DNA from: CAVXFS01 sp049582805
GTDB lineage: Bacteria; Pseudomonadota; Gammaproteobacteria; Burkholderiales; Gallionellaceae
Length of the DNA stretch: 64,000 nt
NCBI GenBank assembly: GCA_049582805.1
Contig: JBAUUR010000060.1
Coordinates: 46,475 to 110,474 of the forward strand
Reading direction: 5' to 3'
In this document: positions 17,685 to 24,843 of the stretch, piece by piece
How positions within the stretch are numbered: the stretch's first letter is position 1
Layout of the letters: each line of letters begins with the position of its first letter
Notes under the pieces: generated by a model
The model's database searches: none
What the model was told of the DNA's origin: nothing
Seen by the model: only the letters and a program-made list of their open reading frames with translations
Made by a program: the position numbers and the translations under genes

Positions 17685-17786
17685 GGGCACCTCTAAAAAT
17701 CCCCATTTGATCCGAACTGCTGCGTTACTGAAACTTCGTTTTCTGCGCCTTGCATTTGGGCGAACTCTGAATATTCAGAGGTCCCC
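17685..17786. mobile_element. Miniature inverted-repeat element A, copy 1
   Basis: This is about 102 bp, starting GGGCACCTCTAAAAAT and ending ATATTCAGAGGTCCCC; the ends are imperfect terminal inverted repeats. The interior (GAACTGCTGCGTT, GCGCCTTGCATTTGGGC) is shared with the copy at 18746. It has no coding capacity and lies between rsmA and the sulfotransferase gene. Confidence 0.65.
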
Positions 17787-17860
17787 TAAAGTGATGCTGA
17801 CCCGGTGTTACTGCTTATGTACTTTGTTCTTCGGATCAGCTTCGCAGCAGCACTGAATCA

Positions 17861-18667
17861 TCAGCCCGCTAACCGGTAACCGAACTTCGCTGCAGTGTCC
17901 GCGCACACTGTTTGTATGATGGACAGTGTCCGAGTATCGAACTCTTTCGCCCACTTCCCGGTGCTAGAGTTATCGATAGGACGGGTATTTACGGTGCTGC
18001 CCACCGATTCGCCGCTATGCAACTGATGATGATTCATCACATTGTCGTGCCACGGCAATCCGACAAAATCGAGAACGTCACGGATGGCATGTTCAGGATT
18101 GTTGACCAGATTTTCGTAAGGTAGTATCCGGTACGGGATTTCCAGTTCATCATATATCGACAGGAGCTCCTGCTTAATTCGCCAGCATAGAGATGCTACA
18201 TAGACCTGCTCTTCCAGCGACCATAGAGCGGGTTGTTTGCTGGCTATCTCTCTATAGGTATTAATTAAGATTGATAAATTCATACCACATATTTTTTGCA
18301 AGGTTATAGCAATGTTTTCTATTTCGCGCACGGCCCCTTCCGGGTGCATGACCCATGGCAGAATGGCGTATTCACTTATTTTTACCTTTAAGTTAATCAT
18401 GGATAAGACTACATCCCTTGGATCCCTTACACACCACACTACTTTTATTCCGGGTATGGTCTTTATGAAATCGGCCTGATAAGAAGCTGCTGGTAACTTG
18501 AACGATACATATGGATGATACTTGAGGTCATTCAGATAGTCGCTCAACGGGACTTTGCTAAAAACCGTTTCGTCTATGCCGGTGTTGTCTGGGTGGGAAT
18601 CCAGTATCAGATGGAGCAGGGTAGTACCACTTCTTTGGCAACCAGTGATGAGAATGGGTTTGTTCAT
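17861..18667 (-). CDS. Sulfotransferase family protein
   Basis: This 268-residue protein has the PAPS 5'-phosphosulfate loop ITGCQRSGTTLL at residues 7-18 and a 3'-phosphate-type segment VVWCVRDPRDVVLSM near 78-92. It probably transfers sulfate from PAPS to an unknown sugar, lipid or peptide acceptor. GGAAGA precedes the ATG. It is a lone gene, A/T-richer than its neighbours by eye, and is flanked on both sides by element A copies, which suggests horizontal acquisition. No PAPS synthesis or acceptor gene is adjacent, so the substrate cannot be guessed. Confidence 0.85.
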   Translation of the reverse strand: MNKPILITGCQRSGTTLLHLILDSHPDNTGIDETVFSKVPLSDYLNDLKYHPYVSFKLPAASYQADFIKTIPGIKVVWCVRDPRDVVLSMINLKVKISEYAILPWVMHPEGAVREIENIAITLQKICGMNLSILINTYREIASKQPALWSLEEQVYVASLCWRIKQELLSIYDELEIPYRILPYENLVNNPEHAIRDVLDFVGLPWHDNVMNHHQLHSGESVGSTVNTRPIDNSSTGKWAKEFDTRTLSIIQTVCADTAAKFGYRLAG

Positions 18668-18745
18668 TAATCTTCCAAAGGATAATGAGATTTATCCCTG
18701 TTTTTCTGACATTGTTGAGCAGTCCAGATGCTACCACTTTTTTAA

Positions 18746-18878
18746 GGGCGCCTCTAAAAATCCATATTGCATGCGAACTGCTGCGTTGCGGAAAGAATTT
18801 CATTCCGGCTAACCTGAAGGTTACCCCGCGCTGAAACTTCGACTTCCGCGCCTTGCATTTGGGCAAACTCTGAATTTT
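18746..18878. mobile_element. Miniature element A, copy 2, with internal insertion
   Basis: It begins GGGCGCCTCTAAAAATCC and shares the interior of copy 1 (GCGAACTGCTGCGTT, GCGCCTTGCATTTGGGC). About 45 extra bases (roughly 18788-18833) interrupt it. The right end is lost: after AACTCTGAATTTT it runs into the start of an element B-like sequence. Confidence 0.6.
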
Positions 18879-18968
18879 TATATATAGCGACAGAAATCGT
18901 GGCGAGCAGGTTGGCGCAGTGGGGCGGCATTCTTTGATTATTTTCCTTGTGCGGTCAAGAAAATAATC
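18879..18968. repeat. Partial element B start followed by a hairpin
   Basis: TATATATAGCGACAGAAATC and GGCGAGC match the left end of element B (full copies at 38960 and 63875). The match fades after about 30 bases. A 10-bp perfect stem, GATTATTTTC (18936-18945) with its complement at 18959-18968, follows. No gene is seen in 18668-19018. Confidence 0.5.
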
Positions 18969-19018
18969 GACTGCAGGACGCAACCCCGCCTGGCTTCCGG
19001 GCTCCCCTGCAAACACGG

Positions 19019-19399
19019 CTACTTCTGAATAAATTCGATCTTGTACCCATCAGGGTCTTCGACAAACGCAATCACCGTCGAACCGTGCTTCATTGGCCCG
19101 GCTTCGCGCACCACCTTGCCGCCGCGTAATTTTATATTTTCACAAGCGCCATGGGCGTCTTCCACTTCGATGGCAATGTGGCCGTAGGCATTGCCGAGCT
19201 CGTATTTTTCGACGCCCCAGTTGTGTGTCAGTTCGATGACCGCGCTGCGCTCTTCGTCATCGTAGCCGACAAATGCCAGGGTGAACTTTCCTTCGGGATA
19301 ATCCTTGCGGCGCAGCAGTTTCATGCCGAGGATCCCGGTGTAGAAGGCGAGCGATTTTTCCAGATTGCCCACGCGCAGCATGGTGTGCAATATTCTCAT
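19019..19399 (-). CDS. gloA: Lactoylglutathione lyase (glyoxalase I)
   Basis: This 126-residue vicinal-oxygen-chelate enzyme isomerises the methylglyoxal-glutathione hemithioacetal to S-lactoylglutathione. MRILHTMLRVGNLEKSLAFY is the typical start with the metal-ligand His, and the last metal ligand Glu is in GYKIEFIQK. ATG 19399 shares one base with the rubredoxin stop (TGATG), so the two are translationally coupled. Confidence 0.94.
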   Translation of the reverse strand: MRILHTMLRVGNLEKSLAFYTGILGMKLLRRKDYPEGKFTLAFVGYDDEERSAVIELTHNWGVEKYELGNAYGHIAIEVEDAHGACENIKLRGGKVVREAGPMKHGSTVIAFVEDPDGYKIEFIQK

Positions 19400-19581
19400 C
19401 AGACCTCCACCAGTTCGAAGTCTTCCTTGCGCGCACCGCATTCCGGGCAAGTCCAGTTGATCGGCACGTCTTCCCAGCGCGTGCCCGGAGGAATGCCGTC
19501 TTCCGGCGAACCGGTGGCTTCGTTGTACAGCCAGCCACAGATTAAGCACATATAGGTTTTATAATTTGAATCAGAGGCCAT
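19399..19581 (-). CDS. Rubredoxin
   Basis: This 60-residue iron protein has the two knuckles MCLICGW and CPECGA that bind one Fe with four cysteines. It is a small electron carrier and is often used in detoxification of oxygen species or by alkane or other oxidases. I prefer ATG 19581; GTG or TTG codons lie a few residues upstream. It overlaps gloA by one base and is divergent from thiD (58-base gap). Confidence 0.93.
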   Translation of the reverse strand: MASDSNYKTYMCLICGWLYNEATGSPEDGIPPGTRWEDVPINWTCPECGARKEDFELVEV

Positions 19582-19639
19582 AACCACCAATTTCAGTTAA
19601 AATTACCAGTCCGATATATTCTAGACGAAAGTCTCCACC

Positions 19640-20479
19640 ATGTCCGAGATACCACCCGTAGTCCTTGTATTTGCTGCCACGGATCCCAGTAGCGGGGCTG
19701 GATTACAGGCGGATATTCTAACTATTGCCAGCATGGGCTGTCACCCGTTGTCGGTGGTGACGGCAGTGACCGTACAAGACACCAGCGGCGTGGATGATGT
19801 ATTGCCGATTGACTCCGAATGGGTCGCCGATCAGGCACGCGCCGTGCTGGAAGACATACCGGTCGATGCATTCAAAATCGGCGTGCTGGGCAGCGTGGAG
19901 AATGTGGCGGCGATTGCGGAAGTGATTTCGGATTATCCCGACATCCCGCTGGTGCTTGATCCGGTGCTAACTTCCGGCCGTGGCGACGAGTTGGCAAACG
20001 AGGATATGCGGGATGCGATGCGAGAACTGTTGTTGCCACAGACAACAGTTCTAACGCCAAACAGCATTGAGGCACGTCGCTTGATCCAGGATGAAGAGAA
20101 CGATGAAAACAATCCCGCAATGGATGAGTGTGCCAGGCGGATCGTACAAATGGGTTGCGAATATGTGCTGGTGACGGGCACCCATGAACATACGCCGAAG
20201 GTTATTAATACCCTGTATGGAGGGAGGGGCTTGGTACGCACCGATAATTGGCCGCGCCTCCCCGGTATTTACCACGGTTCCGGCTGTACGTTGGCTTCGG
20301 CCATAGCGGCGCTTCTGGCAAACGGTTTGCCTATGGAAGAAGCCGTGAGAGAAGCACAGGAATACACCTGGCAAACGCTGCAATATGGATTTCGCCCCGG
20401 CATGGGGCAGCATATTCCTGATCGCCTGTTTTGGGCGCGCGACGAAGAAGAAGAGGATGGGTCAAACACCCGTCATTAG
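19640..20479 (+). CDS. thiD: Hydroxymethylpyrimidine/phosphomethylpyrimidine kinase ThiD
   Basis: This 279-residue ribokinase-fold enzyme phosphorylates HMP and HMP-P for thiamine synthesis. Key parts are ATDPSSGAGLQADI at the N-terminus and the anion-hole GSGCTLASAIAA near residue 214. The C-terminus is acidic (RDEEEEDGS) and overlaps thiE by 23 bases. The short 5' region shows no TPP riboswitch. Confidence 0.94.
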   Translation: MSEIPPVVLVFAATDPSSGAGLQADILTIASMGCHPLSVVTAVTVQDTSGVDDVLPIDSEWVADQARAVLEDIPVDAFKIGVLGSVENVAAIAEVISDYPDIPLVLDPVLTSGRGDELANEDMRDAMRELLLPQTTVLTPNSIEARRLIQDEENDENNPAMDECARRIVQMGCEYVLVTGTHEHTPKVINTLYGGRGLVRTDNWPRLPGIYHGSGCTLASAIAALLANGLPMEEAVREAQEYTWQTLQYGFRPGMGQHIPDRLFWARDEEEEDGSNTRH

Positions 20480-21098
20480 TGGCCTGTACGCCATCACTGC
20501 GGATTGCGCCGACACTTCGGATTTGCTGTGGCAGGTCCGGCGGGCGTTGAGTGGTGGCGTAACTATCCTTCAATACCGCAACAAGGCGGCAGCTGCTTCA
20601 TTGCGCTTGGAGCAAGCCACAGCTTTGCGCGGACTGACGCGCGAGTTCGGGATCCTCTTAGTGGTGAATGACGACGTGAATCTGGCATATCAAGTCAATG
20701 CCGACGGAGTGCATTTGGGTGCAACAGATACGGGCGTGAAAGCGGCGCGCATGGTTTTGGGCAGCCAAAAAATTATTGGTGTCTCTTGCTATAATTGTTT
20801 ATTTCTGGCCAGGGAAGCAATTGCAGCCGGCGCGGATTATGTCGCCTTTGGCTCGTTTTTCTCTTCCGGTGTGAAGCCCGATGCCGCAAAGGCGGATACT
20901 GAATTGTTGCACCAGGCCCGTGCAGAATTTGATGTGCCGCTGGTAGCGATAGGTGGTATTACCGCGCTGAATGGCGCATCTCTGGTGGATGCCGGCGCAG
21001 AGTCGCTGGCCGTTATTTCAGCTTTGTTCGGAGCGGCGGATATTCGGGCGGCTGCGCAGGCGTTTACAAAACTTTTTATTCGGAATATTGCACCATGA
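20457..21098 (+). CDS. thiE: Thiamine-phosphate synthase ThiE
   Basis: This 213-residue TIM-barrel enzyme joins HMP-PP and the thiazole phosphate. It shows VVNDDVNLA, ADGVHLGATD, DYVAFGSFFSSG and the phosphate-binding AIGGI. ATG 20457 lies inside the end of thiD, with an AG-rich ribosome site formed by the Glu-codon run. The longer upstream frame is a thiD shadow. Its stop overlaps the hemL start (ATGA). Confidence 0.93.
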   Translation: MGQTPVISGLYAITADCADTSDLLWQVRRALSGGVTILQYRNKAAAASLRLEQATALRGLTREFGILLVVNDDVNLAYQVNADGVHLGATDTGVKAARMVLGSQKIIGVSCYNCLFLAREAIAAGADYVAFGSFFSSGVKPDAAKADTELLHQARAEFDVPLVAIGGITALNGASLVDAGAESLAVISALFGAADIRAAAQAFTKLFIRNIAP

Positions 21099-22378
21099 CT
21101 TCACATAATCAGGAATTGTTTGAACGGTCGCAACGCGTCATCCCCGGCGGAGTGAATTCGCCGGTGCGCGCCTTCAAGTCGGTGGGCGGCACGCCGCTGT
21201 TCTTCAAACGCGGGAAGGGCGCCTATGTGTGGGATGCGGACGACAAGCGCTACATTGATTATGTCGGTTCATGGGGCCCGATGATCGTGGGGCACTGCCA
21301 TCCTGAAGTGGTGAAGGCGGTACAGGATGCGGCCGCGCAGGGCCTCGGTTTCGGCGCTCCTACGGCGGCCGAACTGGAAATGGCCGAGCTGCTGTGCAAG
21401 CTACTGCCCAGTCTGGAGATGGTGCGTCTGGTCAGTTCCGGCACCGAGGCGACGATGACCGCGATACGGCTGGCGCGCGGGTTTACCGGACGCAGCCGCA
21501 TCATCAAATTCGAAGGCTGCTACCACGGCCATTCCGACGGCTTGCTGGTCAAGGCCGGTTCCGGTGCGCTGACCTTCGGCCAGCCAAGCTCTTCCGGCGT
21601 GCCGCCTGAAATCGCGGCGCTGACCACGGTATTGGATTACAACGATGCGGCGGGGCTGGAACGCGCATTCGCCGAGATGGGCAAGGAGATCGCCGCCGTG
21701 ATCGTCGAACCGGTGGCGGGCAACATGAATCTGGTCGCGCCGAAGCGCGAGTTTCTCGATGCCTTGCGCAACCTGTGTACGAAACATGGCGCGGTGCTGA
21801 TTCTGGATGAGGTGATGACCGGCTTCCGTGTCAGTTTGCAAGGCGCGCAGGGTTATTACGGCATCAAGCCGGACTTGGTGACGTTGGGCAAGGTGATGGG
21901 CGGCGGTCTGCCTGCCGCGGCGTTCGGCGGGCGGCGCGACATCATGCAGTGCCTGGCTCCCTTGGGTGCGGTGTACCAGGCTGGTACCTTGTCCGGCAAT
22001 CCGGTGGCGGTGGCGGCAGGGCTGACCACACTGCAGCTAATCCAGGCAAAGGGGTTTTACGAAAAATTGTCGATGCTGGCAAAGCAGCTGACCGAGGGCC
22101 TGACGGCAACCGCCAAAAGACACGGCATACTGTTTTGTGCGCAATCGGTGGGCGGCATGTTCGGCCTGTATTTCAGCGCCGCGCTGCCGACCAGCCATGC
22201 CGAAGTAATGAAGTGCGACAAGGAAGCATTCAGCCGGTTCTTCCACGCCATGCTGGAGGCAGGCGTGTATTTCGCCCCCTCCGCCTTCGAGGCCGGCTTC
22301 GTTTCTGCCGCCCATACCGAGACCGATATAGCGGCGACCATTGCTGCGGCGGATAAGATTTTTGCGGCCTGGAAGTAA
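21095..22378 (+). CDS. hemL: Glutamate-1-semialdehyde 2,1-aminomutase HemL
   Basis: This 427-residue PLP enzyme makes 5-aminolevulinate, the first dedicated tetrapyrrole precursor in the C5 pathway. The PLP lysine is in TLGKVMGGGLPAAAFGG near residue 267, and the N-terminal segment VIPGGVNSPVRAFKSVGG is characteristic. It overlaps thiE by 4 bases and engB by one base (TAATG). hemB follows after engB, so two heme genes are close together. Confidence 0.96.
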   Translation: MTSHNQELFERSQRVIPGGVNSPVRAFKSVGGTPLFFKRGKGAYVWDADDKRYIDYVGSWGPMIVGHCHPEVVKAVQDAAAQGLGFGAPTAAELEMAELLCKLLPSLEMVRLVSSGTEATMTAIRLARGFTGRSRIIKFEGCYHGHSDGLLVKAGSGALTFGQPSSSGVPPEIAALTTVLDYNDAAGLERAFAEMGKEIAAVIVEPVAGNMNLVAPKREFLDALRNLCTKHGAVLILDEVMTGFRVSLQGAQGYYGIKPDLVTLGKVMGGGLPAAAFGGRRDIMQCLAPLGAVYQAGTLSGNPVAVAAGLTTLQLIQAKGFYEKLSMLAKQLTEGLTATAKRHGILFCAQSVGGMFGLYFSAALPTSHAEVMKCDKEAFSRFFHAMLEAGVYFAPSAFEAGFVSAAHTETDIAATIAAADKIFAAWK

Positions 22379-22974
22379 TGGGGCTGTTTTCACAGACTGC
22401 ATTCTACGTCACCGTAAATCACATCAAGGATTTGCCGCAGCACGGCGGCAGGGAAGTGGCTTTCGTCGGACGTTCCAATGCAGGTAAGTCCTCCGCCATC
22501 AACACGCTGGCCAACCACACCCGCCTGGCATTTACCAGCAAGACGCCGGGGCGCACCCAGCACATCAATTATTTTTCCCTGGGCGAAAACAGGTTTCTGG
22601 TGGACTTGCCCGGCTACGGCTACGCGAAGGTGCCGCCGGACGTGCAGGCACACTGGGAGGGTCTGTTGAGTCAGTACCTGCAAACGCGGGAAGCTTTGTG
22701 CGGACTGGTGATCATCATGGATGCGCGGCATCCGCTCAGGCCGCTTGACGAGCACATGCTGGACTGGTTCGCGCCCACCGGCAAACCGGTTCACGTGCTG
22801 CTGACCAAGTCGGACAAGCTGAGTCGCCAGCAAGCGACCTTGACGCTGAATAGTGTAAAATTACGTCTTGCGGAGCATTTCCCTTTCTGTTCGGTGCAGT
22901 TGTTTTCCAGCCTGAAAAAAGTTGGGATGGATGAAGCCGAAGCGGTGATCGCCGCGTGGTTTGCGCAAAGCTAA
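22378..22974 (+). CDS. engB: Ribosome biogenesis GTPase EngB (YihA/YsxC)
   Basis: This 198-residue small GTPase acts in large-subunit maturation. The G1 motif is GRSNAGKSS, G3 is DLPGYGYAK and G4 is TKSDKL. The start overlaps the hemL stop by one base, which supports coupling. The stop at 22974 is followed by a 216-base gap containing the candidate small RNA on the other strand. Confidence 0.95.
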   Translation: MGLFSQTAFYVTVNHIKDLPQHGGREVAFVGRSNAGKSSAINTLANHTRLAFTSKTPGRTQHINYFSLGENRFLVDLPGYGYAKVPPDVQAHWEGLLSQYLQTREALCGLVIIMDARHPLRPLDEHMLDWFAPTGKPVHVLLTKSDKLSRQQATLTLNSVKLRLAEHFPFCSVQLFSSLKKVGMDEAEAVIAAWFAQS

Positions 22975-23021
22975 AATTCAAATGCAACGCAGTATTAGCG
23001 ACCGGATTCGGGATTTTAGGT

Positions 23022-23059
23022 AAAAAAATGCCCCTAGCTAAAGGGGGAAGCTAGGGGCA
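23022..23059 (-). terminator. Intrinsic terminator of the candidate small RNA
   Basis: The 11-bp perfect stem TGCCCCTAGCT with its complement is followed on the minus strand by seven U. No minus-strand protein gene lies upstream within the 216-base gap, so the terminator implies a short separate transcript. Confidence 0.8.
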
Positions 23060-23131
23060 AAAGCGTCTCAACGTAGGGTTAAGACTTCCCGCTCAGGGAG
23101 GAGAAACGGGAGATAACTTTCGCTATCTATG
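23022..23131 (-). ncRNA. Candidate small RNA, divergent from hemB
   Basis: The minus strand reads as four consecutive hairpins. H1 is 23111-23128 (AGATAG/TTATCT). H2 is 23088-23110 (CCCG/CGGG plus CTC/GAG) with CTCCTCCC in its apical part. H3 is 23065-23085 (7-bp stem, loop CCCTACG). H4 is 23029-23059 (11-bp perfect stem, loop TCCCCCTTT), followed by a U7 run. A sigma-70 promoter lies at the right distance upstream. No reading frame is apparent. C-rich, anti-Shine-Dalgarno-like loops plus a strong terminator suggest a trans-acting, perhaps Hfq-bound, sRNA. I recall a published betaproteobacterial 'hemB' RNA motif but cannot tell whether this belongs to it. The function is inference. Confidence 0.7.
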
Positions 23132-23137
23132 AATGAG

Positions 23138-23166
23138 ATTAGAGAATGCTGAAATAGTTCCACCAA
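23138..23166 (-). promoter_or_regulatory. Sigma-70 promoter for the candidate small RNA
   Basis: The minus strand has TTGGTG (23161-23166), a 17-base spacer, and TCTAAT (23138-23143, 5 of 6 bases of the -10 consensus). Transcription would start near 23130, just before the first hairpin. Confidence 0.6.
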
Positions 23167-23190
23167 ATGATAAATTTTTAGGATTCAAAA

Positions 23191-24198
23191 ATGCAGACAC
23201 TTGGGCAGTACCCCCACAAAAGAATGCGTCGTATGCGTCACGATGCCTTTTCACGCAACCTGATGCGTGAGCATGTACTTACTCCGACGGATTTGATTTA
23301 CCCGGTCTTCGTGCTGGAGGGCAACAGCAAAGTCGAGGATGTAAGGTCCATGCCGGGGGTGCAGCGCAAGACTTTGGACCTGCTGCTCAAGGATGCCGAG
23401 CGATGCGTGAAGCTGGGCGTCCCGATGATAGCGATTTTCCCCGTGATCGACGCGCCGCTGAAGAGCCTGGATGCGCGTGAAGCCTATAATCCGAACGGGC
23501 TGGTGCCGCGCGTGGTCGCCGCGCTGAAGAAGAACTTCCCTGAACTCGGCGTGATGACCGACGTCGCCCTTGATCCCTATACCAGCCACGGGCAAGACGG
23601 CCTGATCGACGCCAGCGGCTATGTCCTTAATGACGAAACCGTCGCAGTGCTGGTGCAGCAGGCGCAAGCTCATGCCGCCGCTGGAGCCGACATCGTCGCT
23701 CCCTCCGACATGATGGATGGGCGTATCGGCGCGGTGCGTGCCGCGCTGGATGCCAACCGACACATCCACACCCGCATCATGGCCTACTCCGCCAAGTACG
23801 CCTCCAGTTTCTATGGCCCGTTCCGCGATGCGGTCGGCTCCAGCGGCAACCTGGGGTCGGGCAACAAATACGCCTACCAGATGGATCCCGCCAACTCCGA
23901 CGAAGCGTTGTGGGAAGTCGGCCTCGATTTGCAGGAAGGTGCGGACATGGTGATGGTCAAACCAGGCCTGCCTTATCTCGACATCGTCCGCCGCGTGAAG
24001 GACGAATTCAAGGCGCCCACCTTCGTCTATCAGGTCAGCGGTGAATACGCCATGCTCAAGGCTGCTGCGCAGAACGGCTGGCTGAATGAAGAAGCGTGTG
24101 TGCTGGAAGCGCTACTGTCATTCAAGCGCGCCGGGGCAGACGGCATATTGACCTACTTCGCGCTGGATGCAGCGCGGTGGTTGCAGGAAAAAGGCTAA
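23191..24198 (+). CDS. hemB: Delta-aminolevulinic acid dehydratase (porphobilinogen synthase)
   Basis: This 335-residue enzyme condenses two 5-aminolevulinates to porphobilinogen. The Schiff-base lysines are in SAKYASSFYGP (about 202) and MVMVKPGLPYLD (about 256). The metal segment reads DVALDPYTSHGQDG, with Asp instead of Cys, marking the Mg-type rather than zinc-type enzyme. AGGA precedes the ATG. It is divergent from the candidate small RNA. Confidence 0.96.
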   Translation: MQTLGQYPHKRMRRMRHDAFSRNLMREHVLTPTDLIYPVFVLEGNSKVEDVRSMPGVQRKTLDLLLKDAERCVKLGVPMIAIFPVIDAPLKSLDAREAYNPNGLVPRVVAALKKNFPELGVMTDVALDPYTSHGQDGLIDASGYVLNDETVAVLVQQAQAHAAAGADIVAPSDMMDGRIGAVRAALDANRHIHTRIMAYSAKYASSFYGPFRDAVGSSGNLGSGNKYAYQMDPANSDEALWEVGLDLQEGADMVMVKPGLPYLDIVRRVKDEFKAPTFVYQVSGEYAMLKAAAQNGWLNEEACVLEALLSFKRAGADGILTYFALDAARWLQEKG

Positions 24199-24240
24199 GC
24201 GATTGTTGGGGGTATCGCGACACGTCCCTCCCAACCTACA

Positions 24241-24834
24241 TCAGCCAGCCAGCAACGTCTCCACCGCCGCAATATCCGCATGGGTCTCGGGCTTGCGGCT
24301 GCCGCTGTAACGCGCATTTTCGGGCAACACCATAATATGGATTTGCGTCCCGTACTCGCCGGTCAGGGTGTAGCTCGGCACGGTTTCCTGGCGTCCGCCG
24401 ACTTGCACCTTCCATTCCCCATCTTCGAATTCGATCTTGTGCTTGAGCAGGAACAGCAGCACAGCTTTGGCGTCGTCGCTGAACAGCATCAAGTTGATGT
24501 CGGAGCGTTCGCCAGCCGTGCCGCTTAGCACCGAGCCCGTGAGGTAAGGATGGAAGGGCTCCAGCAGTCGCATGGCAAAGAGCGCTTCTTCGCGCAGTTG
24601 GTACAGGATGCCGGGATGGCTATCTTGTTGGTAGAGCGCGCGATAGCTGTGCAGCGCATCATCCACTTCCTGATTGCTGGGCAGGTGCTGGGTATCCGCT
24701 GCGCCCATCTGTTTTGCGGCTTTGCGCTTGGCAAAAGCATGGTCGGTAATGCCGTCCTCCGCCATCAGGCGCGCAGCACGGTGCGCGAGTTGTTCGCGCA
24801 TCAGGTCGCGCCGTTGCACATTATCTCTGCTCAT
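24241..24834 (-). CDS. Conserved hypothetical protein, nucleotidyltransferase-like
   Basis: This is a 197-residue soluble protein. The N-terminus (to about 60) is helical and charged. The middle segment YLTGSVLSGTAGERSDINLML has the GS...D arrangement of a nucleotidyltransferase-type fold, though I cannot confirm the catalytic residues. It lies just downstream of mrcA on the same strand (9-base gap) and converges with hemB. The function is unknown. Confidence 0.6.
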   Translation of the reverse strand: MSRDNVQRRDLMREQLAHRAARLMAEDGITDHAFAKRKAAKQMGAADTQHLPSNQEVDDALHSYRALYQQDSHPGILYQLREEALFAMRLLEPFHPYLTGSVLSGTAGERSDINLMLFSDDAKAVLLFLLKHKIEFEDGEWKVQVGGRQETVPSYTLTGEYGTQIHIMVLPENARYSGSRKPETHADIAAVETLLAG

Positions 24835-24843
24835 TTTTGCACC

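Noticed and set aside
19582..19639. TPP riboswitch before thiD-thiE
   Set aside because: The gap is only 58 bases and lacks the conserved THI-box sequences.
24190..24240. Terminator after hemB
   Set aside because: GTTGGG/CCCAAC can pair, but the loop is long and there is no T-run on either side.
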